The translations under genes and the position numbers were made by a program. This document shows, one piece after another, positions 1 to 8,207 of a stretch of DNA of 64,000 nt. This DNA comes from Marinobacter halodurans (GTDB lineage: Bacteria; Pseudomonadota; Gammaproteobacteria; Pseudomonadales; Oleiphilaceae). Positions within the stretch are counted from its first letter, which is position 1. Every line of letters starts with the position of its first letter. The notes beneath the pieces were generated by a model that saw nothing but the letters and a program-made list of their open reading frames with translations, searched no databases and was not told the origin of the DNA. The stretch lies in NCBI RefSeq assembly GCF_004327985.1, contig NZ_SJDL01000019.1, positions 1-64,000 of the forward strand. The letters are read 5' to 3'.

Positions 1-127
1 CCTGTCTCTGGTCAGTTTGCTGGATACGATAAACCGGCTTCAGAGCCAATCATGAACCGCCGTGGTACGGAACCGTATGCCCGGTGGTGTGAGAGGACGG
101 GGGAGGCAACTCCCCCTCCTACTCGAT
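1..127 (+). mobile_element. 3' end of a group II intron (domains V and VI)
   Basis: Only the RNA 3' terminus lies in the window; the rest, including any reverse transcriptase, would be to the left. Domain V is seen as CCGCCG (57-62) pairing with CGGTGG (82-87), with an inner TACGG/CCGTA stem (66-77). Domain VI is GAG (91-93), AGGA (94-97) and GGGGGAG (99-105) closed by a GCAA tetraloop (106-109) and returning through CTCCCCC, TCCT and CTC (110-124). A121 is left bulged seven bases from the end, the usual place of the branch-point adenosine. The element ends in AT at 127, matching the AY 3' boundary of these introns. It is oriented toward, and antisense to, the thioesterase gene that ends at 179. 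The structure is read directly; the class and exact insertion site are inferred. Confidence 0.88.
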
Positions 128-178
128 AAAGCGTCGTAGCGGGAGAGGATTGTCCGTTAATTTGGCAGGATCAGGCAT

Positions 179-586
179 TTATTCTGCGGCCAGGGCGCGT
201 AATCTGTCCGGCAGCCGCGTGGACTTCCGCGTCTGGTGATCGAACCAGACGATCCTGGCATAGCCGTCAGCGTACTTGTCACCGGTCTCGCTGTCATGAA
301 GCTCGTAGAAGGTCTCCAGACTGCTGTTGCCGGCCTTTCCGACGTAGGTCCTGATGGTCACGGTTGAGGGATAATTCAGCTCCTTCAGGAAGGTGGCGCT
401 GGTCTTGATGATGACCGGCCCGGTGCCGTCCGGAAGGTTGCGCAGGTTCTCGGAATCCAGCCACGTGATACGGGCTTCTTCAAAAAAGCGGAAATAAACC
501 GTATTGTTGGCATGCCCGTAGGCATCCATATCTCCCCAGCGCATGGGAATGTCCAGGGAGTGGACGAGACGACCGAACTCTGACAT
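179..586 (-). CDS. acyl-CoA thioesterase, 4HBT/YbgC-like hotdog family
   Basis: A single hotdog-fold domain of 135 residues, the normal length for YbgC/FadM-type thioesterases that hydrolyse acyl-CoA thioesters in the cytoplasm. The helix-start motif D21-x-x-G24-H25-x-N27 is present, with Asp21 in the place of the catalytic acid, followed by a V-Y-F-R-F-F-E-E-A-R helix typical of the family. It is a lone minus-strand gene, divergent from the mlaA-like gene, with a group II intron terminus 51 bases beyond its stop. The acyl chain preferred cannot be told from sequence. Not the Tol-Pal-linked ybgC, since no tol genes are adjacent. Confidence 0.85.
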   Translation of the reverse strand: MSEFGRLVHSLDIPMRWGDMDAYGHANNTVYFRFFEEARITWLDSENLRNLPDGTGPVIIKTSATFLKELNYPSTVTIRTYVGKAGNSSLETFYELHDSETGDKYADGYARIVWFDHQTRKSTRLPDRLRALAAE

Positions 587-747
587 GGCTTGTCTTTCCT
601 CATTGGAGCTGTTTGTTTCTGTTGCCCGCCAGCGTCGAGAGACGCGATCCGGGGCAGCTTCAATTGCGGTATATGCGGATGACCGTATCCGGCGTGACGG
701 GCTATTTTCGATAAAACTTGTTTGAAGTCAAAATATCAGGCTGCTAA

Positions 748-1512
748 ATGAAATTCCTGACTGCTTTCGCCGGAGCCCGCCACCTACGTGTCGTGCTGGT
801 TATCGTGACCGTTCTCGCCGCCAATCAGGCGCTGGCTCAGCAAGATAAACACCCCCAGGATGCTCGCGATCCCTGGGAAGGGTGGAACCGAAACGTGTAC
901 GCGTTCAACCAGTTTGTCGACGACTGGTTCCTGCGTCCCGTGGCGAAAGGTTATCGCTTCATCACCCCGGATTTTGTCGATAAGGGGGTCACCAACTTCT
1001 TCACGAACCTGGGCGAGCTGAACAACTTCGCCAACAGCGTGTTGCAGCTCAAGGGCGAATCGGCGGTCGTCGCCCTGGGTCGTTTCACCTACAACACCAC
1101 TTTCGGTCTGGGTGGCCTGATCGATGTGGGCACGGCGTTCGGGTTGCCTGAACGCCCGGAGGACCTGGGACAGACCCTCGGCTATTGGGGAATGGGCAGC
1201 GGCCCCTATCTTGTGCTGCCGTTCCTGGGGCCGTCCACGGGGCGTGACTTCGGGGGGCTGGTCGGGGACCTGACGGTCATGCCCAGCACCTGGGACTATA
1301 TCGATAGCCCGGAAAAATACTACATGCGCGGACTGCAGGCCGTGGACACGAGGGCGGATCTCATTCCGGCCGAGAGCTTTATCTCCGGAGACAGCTACAC
1401 TTTCGTCAGGAGTGCCTATCTCCAGCGTCGCCAATACCTGATCAACGATGGCAAAGTTGAAAATGATCCGTTTGCCAACGACGATGGCGACGTGATGTTC
1501 GAGAATTTCTAG
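748..1512 (+). CDS. mlaA: MlaA (VacJ) family outer-membrane lipid-asymmetry protein
   Basis: MlaA sits in the outer membrane and removes misplaced phospholipids from the outer leaflet, passing them to the MlaC carrier. The protein has 254 residues with an N-terminal signal peptide (about 1-30, ending A-L-A). The family core begins D-P-W-E-G-W-N-R and continues through R-P-V-A-K-G-Y, N-N-F-A-N and G-Q-T-L-G-Y-W-G to L-P-F-L-G-P-S-T. There is no lipobox cysteine, so unlike E. coli MlaA it is predicted to be cut by signal peptidase I rather than lipidated. No mlaBCDEF genes are near. The ribosome-binding site before this ATG is weak. A patatin-type lipase follows 46 bases later and is probably co-transcribed. 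Confidence 0.9.
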   Translation: MKFLTAFAGARHLRVVLVIVTVLAANQALAQQDKHPQDARDPWEGWNRNVYAFNQFVDDWFLRPVAKGYRFITPDFVDKGVTNFFTNLGELNNFANSVLQLKGESAVVALGRFTYNTTFGLGGLIDVGTAFGLPERPEDLGQTLGYWGMGSGPYLVLPFLGPSTGRDFGGLVGDLTVMPSTWDYIDSPEKYYMRGLQAVDTRADLIPAESFISGDSYTFVRSAYLQRRQYLINDGKVENDPFANDDGDVMFENF

Positions 1513-1558
1513 GCAGAACCGGTAGCCGAGTGCAGGGTGTTGGCTCCAGCAGGGGACG

Positions 1559-3043
1559 ATGATGATTGCAGCCGGCAGGATCGAGACGTACCGCAAGCGC
1601 CTGGCCCAGGCGCCGAACTATGAGATGTGGAAGGCCGCTGCCCTCGAGTTGGACTATCTCGAGGGTAACGTTGAGTGGAAAGAGGAGAATCCGTCCGATC
1701 TCTATCACTACGAGCTCATCTTCGACCGGCTGACGCACCTGCGGGAATACCACCAGAACCATGATTATGAGCGTCTTCGCCGCGCGTTGCGCGAGGGACT
1801 TCACCATGATCTGGGCAACATGGGCAATCCCGCGCTCTATTCCCGTTCAAGGGTTGGAACCAAGCACCTGATCGAGACCTACATCAATCAGGTGTGCGAA
1901 TCCCTCGATTTTCTCTGCGACCAGGCCATCCCCGGCTTTACCCCCGAAGCCAAGCTGCGCTTCTTCGAGGACACGCTGACCAGTTATGGACGGCCGGCGC
2001 TGTTGCTCAGTGGCGGGGCTTCACTGGGAACCTTCCACCTGGGGGTCATCAAGGCATTGTGGGAAAGAGGGTTGCTGCCACAGACCATTGCAGGCTCCAG
2101 TGTCGGGGCGATCATGGCCGGTATCCTGGGCACCCATACCGATGCTGAAATTCCCGAACTGTTCAATCCTGAGACCCATCACCTCAAGGCCTGGAAGTGG
2201 AACGGGCTGCTGCGGGGCATCAACGGCCAGGGTTTTATGGACCAGAAACAACTGATGGCCAACCTGCGCGCCAACATGGGTGAGTACACCTTCGAGGAAG
2301 CTTACGACCGGACCGGACGCTCCATCAACATCAGCGTATCGCCGGTGCAGGCCAACCAAAAACCCCGTCTGCTGTGCGATTATACGTCACCCTACCTGCT
2401 GGTCTGGAGTGCGGCGCTGGCCTCGGCGGCGGTCCCGGCCATCTTCCCGCCCGTCACCCTGATGAAGAAGGATCTGCGAGGCGCGGTCTTGCCGTACATG
2501 CCGCGCCTGAAGTTCGTTGACGGGTCGGTCGTCAGCGACCTGCCCATAGAGCGGCTGATGCATCTCTACGACGTCAACTTCACGATCGTCAGCCAGAGCA
2601 ACCCGCACGTGGTGCCGTTTCTCAATCGGCGCGGCCGGGACGAGAAACTGGGTCTGCTGAAGCTGCCCATGCATGCGCTGAAATCCGAGATGCAATTCCA
2701 TGGCCGTGGTCTGTTCGATTACCTGCGAAAGCGGGTTCAACCGGAGCTCTTCCGCCAGGTTTCCGGGCATCTCTATACCATCATGGCGCAGCGTTACTCC
2801 GGCGATGTCACCATCGCGCCGCATTATTCATGGCACCACTACATCCAGATGCTCTCCAATCCCTCCCCGGTGTTTATCCGCCAGATGATGCTGGAGGGCG
2901 AGCGGGCCACATGGCCCAAGATTTCCATGATCCGATCCCACGCAAAGATTTCCAAGACGCTGGAGCGTTGTATCCAGCGCGTACGCGACCGGATGCAGGG
3001 CTGTCGCGGCGATCTGAGGCTGGTGTCGTCACAGGATACCTGA
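1559..3043 (+). CDS. DUF3336/patatin-like phospholipase (TAG-lipase type)
   Basis: A 494-residue serine acyl hydrolase with the two-part layout of yeast TGL3/4/5-like lipases: a DUF3336 domain (about residues 10-140) and a patatin domain (about 145-350). The oxyanion glycine loop S-G-G-A-S-L-G is at 151-157. The nucleophile elbow G-S-S-V-G is at 179-183 (Ser181), and the catalytic Asp is in V-D-G-S (Asp321), so the Ser-Asp dyad is intact. No signal peptide, so probably cytosolic or membrane-surface. It could act on storage triacylglycerol/wax esters or on phospholipids; the sequence does not decide. It follows mlaA closely, which suggests a lipid-turnover transcription unit. Two adjacent ATG codons begin the frame; the first is used here. 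Confidence 0.87.
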   Translation: MMIAAGRIETYRKRLAQAPNYEMWKAAALELDYLEGNVEWKEENPSDLYHYELIFDRLTHLREYHQNHDYERLRRALREGLHHDLGNMGNPALYSRSRVGTKHLIETYINQVCESLDFLCDQAIPGFTPEAKLRFFEDTLTSYGRPALLLSGGASLGTFHLGVIKALWERGLLPQTIAGSSVGAIMAGILGTHTDAEIPELFNPETHHLKAWKWNGLLRGINGQGFMDQKQLMANLRANMGEYTFEEAYDRTGRSINISVSPVQANQKPRLLCDYTSPYLLVWSAALASAAVPAIFPPVTLMKKDLRGAVLPYMPRLKFVDGSVVSDLPIERLMHLYDVNFTIVSQSNPHVVPFLNRRGRDEKLGLLKLPMHALKSEMQFHGRGLFDYLRKRVQPELFRQVSGHLYTIMAQRYSGDVTIAPHYSWHHYIQMLSNPSPVFIRQMMLEGERATWPKISMIRSHAKISKTLERCIQRVRDRMQGCRGDLRLVSSQDT

Positions 3044-3095
3044 ACATGCCGGTTGGCGCGGCCCGGATCACCTGGATCACAGAAAGGTGCCACAA

Positions 3096-3114
3096 GTGGT
3101 GACATGTGGTGACA
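3096..3114. repeat. short tandem repeat upstream of gspA
   Basis: The 9-mer GTGGTGACA occurs twice (3096-3104 and 3106-3114) separated by one T, in the 135-base gap between the patatin gene and gspA. This could be a direct-repeat protein site in the gspA promoter or chance; nothing else supports a role. Confidence 0.35.
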
Positions 3115-3178
3115 GTGATGAGAACGGGACGGTATCATACAGGGTTCCTGGCTATATCCCGTTACAGACTGGACACCC

Positions 3179-4978
3179 ATGTACTACGAGTTTTTCGGCT
3201 TTCGGGAACCTCCATTCTCGATCGCGCCGGACCCCCGTTATCTCTATTTGAGCGAACGGCACAAGGAAGCGTTGGCGCACCTGATGTATGGCGTTCAGGG
3301 GCAGGGCGGGTTCATTGTTATTACCGGCGAAGTCGGGACCGGCAAGACCACCGTCTGCCGCTGCTTTATCGAGAACGTGCCCGAGAATGTCGACATTGCG
3401 CTGGTGCTCAACCCCCGGCTGTCTGCCCGGGAACTGCTGTCCAGTATTTGCGACGAGCTTGGTATTCGCCATCCCGCCGGCAGTTCCATCAAGCGCCTGA
3501 TCGACCTGGTCAACCAGCATCTGCTGGATGCCCATGCCCGCGGACGCCACCCGGTGCTGATCATCGACGAAGCCCAGAACCTGTCGGCGGATGTGCTGGA
3601 GCAGTTGCGCCTGCTGACCAACCTGGAAACGGCAGAAAAGAAGCTGCTGCAGATCGTCCTGCTGGGGCAGCCGGAACTGCAGGAGATGCTGGAAACCCGT
3701 GAACTGCGGCAGCTCGCCCAACGGATTACCGCCCGCTACCATCTCGATGCCATCGACCGCAGCGAGTTGCCGGCGTACCTGCGCTATCGCCTGAGTGTGG
3801 CCGGCCAGCGCAGCGAGTTCTTCAATACCTCACGGATGGCCCAGCTCTATCGCCTGAGCGGCGGTATTCCCCGCGTGATCAACCTGATCTGTGACCGGGC
3901 GCTGCTGGGCGCCTACTCGGAAGGCACCCATGAGGTTACCCGCGACCATATCGCCCAGGCGGCCCGTGAGGTCCTGGGGCGGCCCCATCCGCTCCTGCCG
4001 GTCAACAAGCTGAAGCTAGGCTATGTCGCGGCCGGTGCTGCGGGCCTGATGCTGGCGCTGATTCTTGGCTGGAATGCCGTTGACCCCTTGAGTCCCGGGT
4101 CGGCGGAACCCGTCGCTGGCGCGGCCGAGGCAGCGACGGTCCCAGAAGATGCACCGGCAGCCGCTCCGCAAGGGGGATCGGAAACCGTTGCTGACGTCGT
4201 GGCCGACACCACCGACCCGGTCGCCGAACAGGATCCCAACCCGCCGGCGGCGGACGGCCAGGTCGTCAAGGCGGTTGCCGAGCAGCCCTTTACCGGCAAT
4301 CCCAACGGTGCCAATGGCGATGGCAATGTGCCGCAGAACTGGCTGTCGCTGGCCGAGGATGCCGGGCGCGATCAGGCCGAGGCCTACTCCCAGCTGTTTG
4401 CCCGCTGGGGATTCGATTACGATGTCCACCAGTATCACTACGCCTGTGACTTTGCGGAAACGGTCGGGCTGAGCTGCCTGCATCGCCGGGGTAACTGGCG
4501 CAGTGTCGAACAGCTCAACCGGCCGGTGATCCTGAAACTGTTTGATGACAAGGGCGACCCGCGCTACGCCACGCTGATTGGTCTGGAAGGGGATGAGGCC
4601 AAGTTGATGCTGGGCGAGCAGACGCTCGATCTGTCGACGGACCTGGTGGATCGTTACTGGCTGGGGGATTATTCACTGGTCTGGCGCCTGCCGCCTTATC
4701 GCTCCAGTCTGGTCCCGAACGACGAAGCGGTCGGCGAGGAGGCTTGGCTTAGCGCCAAGTTGATGCAGTTGATCAGCACGCTGGAAAGCAACGTCAGCAA
4801 GCAGGACGAGCTGATGGCCGCCAGCCTGAAGGACCAGATAGCCTGGTACCAGTCGCTCAAGGGGCTGATCCCGGACGGCATTGCCGGCGCCAAGACCCTG
4901 ATCCAGATGAATTCCGACCTGTACCCCTCGATTCCACGACTTTCACCCGCGCGCCGGCAGACGGCGGAGGTTCATTGA
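3179..4978 (+). CDS. gspA: GspA/ExeA-type AAA ATPase with peptidoglycan-binding domain
   Basis: GspA/ExeA is an inner-membrane ATPase that works with GspB/ExeB to let the type II secretin assemble through peptidoglycan. The 599-residue protein starts with the typical M-Y-Y-E-F-F-G-F-R-E-P-P-F. It has a Walker A motif G-x-x-G-x-G-K-T-T (50-58) and a Walker B L-I-I-D-E-A (about 126-131). A membrane helix lies at about 281-300, then an Ala/Pro/Asp-rich linker, and the C-terminal part carries a peptidoglycan-binding motif (G-L-I-P-D-G-I-A-G-A-K-T-L, about 560-575). The gspB partner starts five bases after its stop. No other gsp genes are in the window. A role in MSHA or type IV pilus assembly (MshM-like) is an alternative, but the gspB neighbour favours GspA. 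Confidence 0.85.
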   Translation: MYYEFFGFREPPFSIAPDPRYLYLSERHKEALAHLMYGVQGQGGFIVITGEVGTGKTTVCRCFIENVPENVDIALVLNPRLSARELLSSICDELGIRHPAGSSIKRLIDLVNQHLLDAHARGRHPVLIIDEAQNLSADVLEQLRLLTNLETAEKKLLQIVLLGQPELQEMLETRELRQLAQRITARYHLDAIDRSELPAYLRYRLSVAGQRSEFFNTSRMAQLYRLSGGIPRVINLICDRALLGAYSEGTHEVTRDHIAQAAREVLGRPHPLLPVNKLKLGYVAAGAAGLMLALILGWNAVDPLSPGSAEPVAGAAEAATVPEDAPAAAPQGGSETVADVVADTTDPVAEQDPNPPAADGQVVKAVAEQPFTGNPNGANGDGNVPQNWLSLAEDAGRDQAEAYSQLFARWGFDYDVHQYHYACDFAETVGLSCLHRRGNWRSVEQLNRPVILKLFDDKGDPRYATLIGLEGDEAKLMLGEQTLDLSTDLVDRYWLGDYSLVWRLPPYRSSLVPNDEAVGEEAWLSAKLMQLISTLESNVSKQDELMAASLKDQIAWYQSLKGLIPDGIAGAKTLIQMNSDLYPSIPRLSPARRQTAEVH

Positions 4979-4982
4979 TCGC

Positions 4983-5771
4983 ATGTCGTATATTCTCGAT
5001 GCGCTCCGTAAGTCCGAAAGCGACCGCCAACAGGGACGGGTGCCGGATCTAGCCCAATCCGTGCAGATGGTCCACAAACCCCGGCGCCGGTCGATACCCG
5101 TCGGCAGCTGGGTGGCGCTGGCGCTGCTGTTCAACGGGTTGATCCTGGCGGCCATTTTCTGGCCGGGAAGCGGGTTCCTGGCAACCTCCGTGGACAAGCA
5201 GGGGACCGTTGCCGCGTCTGTCAAGCAGACTCCGGAATCCAGCACCGCTGATGCGGCCAGTGAGAACGGGTCGCGCTCGGAGCCCTCCGGGGCCGCACAG
5301 GAGAAAACGGCCGACGCCCCGGAGGTGATTGAGCCTGAGCCTACCGTCATCAAACCCTCGACGCCGAGTCAGGAGCCCGCACCCACCTACGCCGAGAAGG
5401 CGTTCCCGGAGGCTGGCAGCGCCGCAACCGATTCCGACGAACCCACGCTGATCGTCCCGTCGCAGTCCGATGCCTCCACGCCCGCGTTGCCGGCTTCGAA
5501 TTTCGATTTTGCCGATGGACCTCCGGTGGAGCACCTGGTTGAGAAACCGATCGCCTTCCAGCGCAAGATTCCCGACCTGCATTTCAGCAGTCATATCTAC
5601 GCGTCGGATCCCGCTGCCCGGCGGGTGATGATCAACGGCAACTACCTGCGGCCGGGCGACAGTTTCTCCGGTATCCGGGTGGAGGCGATCACCTCCGACG
5701 GGGTGGTCCTGAGTGCCTATGGCGAGACCTTCCGTGTGGGTGTCGTCCGCGATTGGACCAGTCCCCGCTAA
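4983..5771 (+). CDS. gspB: GspB/ExeB-type general secretion pathway protein
   Basis: 262 residues with the layout of GspB. A short cytoplasmic start, M-S-Y-I-L-D-A-L-R-K-S-E, is a hallmark of the family. One membrane helix follows (about 41-60), then a long Pro/Ala/Glu-rich periplasmic linker (about 70-180) and a C-terminal GspB domain (about 185-262) containing the A-A-R-R-V-M-I-N-G stretch. It would form a complex with the ATPase encoded just upstream, coupling ATP use to remodelling of peptidoglycan for the secretin. Its stop overlaps the dinG start as TAATG, so the three genes are likely translated from one mRNA, although dinG is unrelated in function. Confidence 0.84.
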   Translation: MSYILDALRKSESDRQQGRVPDLAQSVQMVHKPRRRSIPVGSWVALALLFNGLILAAIFWPGSGFLATSVDKQGTVAASVKQTPESSTADAASENGSRSEPSGAAQEKTADAPEVIEPEPTVIKPSTPSQEPAPTYAEKAFPEAGSAATDSDEPTLIVPSQSDASTPALPASNFDFADGPPVEHLVEKPIAFQRKIPDLHFSSHIYASDPAARRVMINGNYLRPGDSFSGIRVEAITSDGVVLSAYGETFRVGVVRDWTSPR

Positions 5772-7906
5772 TGGCCCTGAACGACGACGTCAAACAGCGT
5801 ATCCAGCAGGGTTACCGGGATCTCCTGAACGGCAAGTCCGTCAAGGCCCGCTATGGCCAGCGGCTGATGATTGCTGAGATTGCCCGTTACCTGGGTGGGA
5901 TTACCGAGGACGATGGCGAGCGCACATCGCCGGCATCGGCCTGCGTGGTGGAAGCGGGCACTGGTACCGGCAAGACGTTGGCCTACCTGCTGGCCGCCAT
6001 CCCCATGGCGCAGGCGCTGGGCAAGAAGCTGGTGATCTCCACCGCGACGGTGGCCCTGCAGGACCAGATCGTACAGAAAGACCTGCCGGACCTGCGCCAG
6101 CACACCAAACTGGACTTCGACTGGACGCTGGCCAAGGGCCGGGGGCGATACCTGTGCCTGTCGCGCCTTGAGGGTCGCCTGCACGACGAGGGCGTCCAGG
6201 ACAGCGACACCATGCCCCTGTTCCTGCTGGACAAGGAGCAGGAAGACGAGCCCGGCACGCGGGAGTTCTTCGAGGAAATGCTCGGTCAGTACGCTTCCCG
6301 CAACTGGGATGGCGACCGCGATCACTGGCCCCAGCAGATTCCGGATGACATCTGGCGCCAGGTGACCACCGATCACCGGCAGTGCACCAACCGTCATTGC
6401 AGCTATTTCGATACCTGTGCCTTCTTCGAGGCCCGCAAGGGCGTCGACGAGGTGGATGTGATCGTCGCCAACCACGACCTGGTGCTGGCGGACCTGGCGC
6501 TCGGGGGCGGGGCGATCCTGCCCAGGCCGGAAGACGCCGTGTTCATCTTCGATGAGGCCCACCACCTGCCGGACAAGGCGCTCAATCACTTCGCGGCCTC
6601 GGTGTCGCTGAACGGCACCCGCAGCTGGCTGAAACAACTGGCCCAGGTCATCGTCAAGATGAAGCCGCACCTGGCTCCGGCGTCCCATGCCTCCAAGACG
6701 CTCGACCGCATCAGTGAGGCATCCCGCGACTACGACGCCTTGCTGGGCCAGGTCTTTGAACTGGCCGACAAGAGCGTTGAGTGGACCTTCGAGGACGACC
6801 GGAACAGCGCCCAGTGGCGTTACCCCGACGGCGAACTGCCGGAGGATATGGCGCGGGCGGCGGTCGAAGCGGGTACCGCCAGCGCCACCCTGACTCGTCA
6901 ACTGGGCGTGCTGGTCGATGAGATGCAGAAGGCATTCGATGAGAAGCGCGATCACGACGTGGACCGCCAGACCGCCGAGGCCTGGTTCCCGGTGGTGGGT
7001 GGCCTGCACAGCCGGGCCGAGGACCAGCACCGCCTCTGGATGGCCTGGCAGGCCGCCCGGGAAGAGAAGGGGCCGCCACCGGCACGCTGGGCGGTGCGTC
7101 AGCGGTTCGACCACAGCGAGGACATTACCTTCTACAGCAGCCCGGTCCTGGCGGACAGCCTGCTCTATGGGCGCCTCTGGTCGCGGGCCTATGGCGTGAT
7201 CCTGACCAGTGCCACGCTGACGGCGCTGGGCAGGTTCGATCGCCTGCGAAGCCGTGCCGGCCTGCCGGAAGCCAGCAAATACCTGGTCGTTCCCAGCGCC
7301 TTCCGTTACGGTGACATGGCCTCGGTGGAGGTGCCCGCCATGTCGGCGTTGCCGACGGATGCCGACGCTTTCACCGAGGCGCTGGTGGAGCGTCTTCCCG
7401 AGCTCTGGGAGGACGGTTTGGCCACACTGGTCCTGTTCACGTCCCGCCGCCAGATGAACGCGGTGCGCGACAAACTGGCCCCGGCGTGGCCGGAGCTGAT
7501 TACCACCCAGGACGACATGGCCAAGGGGGAAGTCCTGCGGCATCATCGCGAGCGCATCGATGCGGGGCATCGTAGCGTGCTGTTTGGCGTGGCGAGTTTT
7601 GCCGAGGGGATCGACCTGCCGGGCAACTACCTGCAGCATGTGGTCATCACCCGGCTGCCGTTTGCGGTTCCGGATGACCCGATCGATGCCAGCCTGGCGG
7701 AGTGGGTGACGGCTCGCGGTGGCAATCCCTTCATGGAAATCACCGTGCCGGATGCCTCGATTCGCCTGGTTCAGGCGGCAGGCCGCCTGCTACGAACGGA
7801 ACAGGATACCGGCCGCATCACCATCCTGGATCGCCGGATCGTCACCCGCCGCTACGGCCAGCTCCTGCTGGATGCCTTGCCGCCATTTCGGCGGGTTATC
7901 ACCTGA
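5771..7906 (+). CDS. dinG: ATP-dependent DNA helicase DinG
   Basis: DinG is an XPD-like superfamily 2 iron-sulfur helicase (5'-3') that unwinds R-loops, D-loops and G-quadruplexes and helps replication past transcription. The start chosen is the ATG at 5771, giving M-A-L-N as in other DinG proteins; a frame-compatible ATG at 5753 would overlap gspB further. Walker A A-G-T-G-T-G-K-T is at 62-69 and the DEAH box at 261-264. Four cysteines, C129, C205, C210 and C216, have the spacing of the E. coli DinG 4Fe-4S ligands. Length of 711 residues is normal for the family. No LexA box was recognised, and the gene seems to depend on the gspAB transcript. Confidence 0.95.
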   Translation: MALNDDVKQRIQQGYRDLLNGKSVKARYGQRLMIAEIARYLGGITEDDGERTSPASACVVEAGTGTGKTLAYLLAAIPMAQALGKKLVISTATVALQDQIVQKDLPDLRQHTKLDFDWTLAKGRGRYLCLSRLEGRLHDEGVQDSDTMPLFLLDKEQEDEPGTREFFEEMLGQYASRNWDGDRDHWPQQIPDDIWRQVTTDHRQCTNRHCSYFDTCAFFEARKGVDEVDVIVANHDLVLADLALGGGAILPRPEDAVFIFDEAHHLPDKALNHFAASVSLNGTRSWLKQLAQVIVKMKPHLAPASHASKTLDRISEASRDYDALLGQVFELADKSVEWTFEDDRNSAQWRYPDGELPEDMARAAVEAGTASATLTRQLGVLVDEMQKAFDEKRDHDVDRQTAEAWFPVVGGLHSRAEDQHRLWMAWQAAREEKGPPPARWAVRQRFDHSEDITFYSSPVLADSLLYGRLWSRAYGVILTSATLTALGRFDRLRSRAGLPEASKYLVVPSAFRYGDMASVEVPAMSALPTDADAFTEALVERLPELWEDGLATLVLFTSRRQMNAVRDKLAPAWPELITTQDDMAKGEVLRHHRERIDAGHRSVLFGVASFAEGIDLPGNYLQHVVITRLPFAVPDDPIDASLAEWVTARGGNPFMEITVPDASIRLVQAAGRLLRTEQDTGRITILDRRIVTRRYGQLLLDALPPFRRVIT

Positions 7907-7958
7907 TCCAATGGCGTCGGCCCGTGGCGGAAGCGGGGGCCGGCGTTACTTCCCGCAA

Positions 7959-7997
7959 ACAAAAAAAAGGCGTTAATCCAATCGGAATAACGCCTTT
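7959..7997 (-). terminator. rho-independent terminator for the MalT-type regulator gene
   Basis: Stem arms 7966-7979 and 7984-7997 pair with one mismatch around an AATC loop (core AAAGGCGTTA/TAACGCCTTT). On the minus strand the hairpin is followed by a run of eight or more T residues (7958-7968 read in reverse). It lies about 210 bases past the stop of the minus-strand regulator. On the plus strand there is no T run, so it is a poor stop for dinG. Confidence 0.85.
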
Positions 7998-8080
7998 CGA
8001 GAAACAGGGCTCTGACTTGATGACCCTGGAATAAGCAACACGGAACATGGAATCCAAAGGCCTGAAGTTTCAGATTCCGT

Positions 8081-8098
8081 GGTGAGGTTTCCCTCACC
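8081..8098. other. hairpin in the 3' region of the regulator transcript
   Basis: GGTGAGG (8081-8087) and CCTCACC (8092-8098) form a 7-bp stem with a four-base loop. It has no T tract on either strand. The 301-base stretch between dinG and the regulator gene holds only this hairpin and the terminator at 7959-7997. Confidence 0.4.
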
Positions 8099-8207
8099 GT
8101 CGAAATAATAATAGAGGGAGTAGGGGCGTAGGCGGATCGTCCAAAGGGCGTAGTGGGGCGAATAAATTCGAATAAAGTGTGACGCTCGTCACAAAATACC
8201 CAGCCGG

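Noticed and set aside
5768-7639. A 623-codon minus-strand frame
   Set aside because: Antisense shadow of dinG, which carries intact helicase and iron-sulfur motifs.
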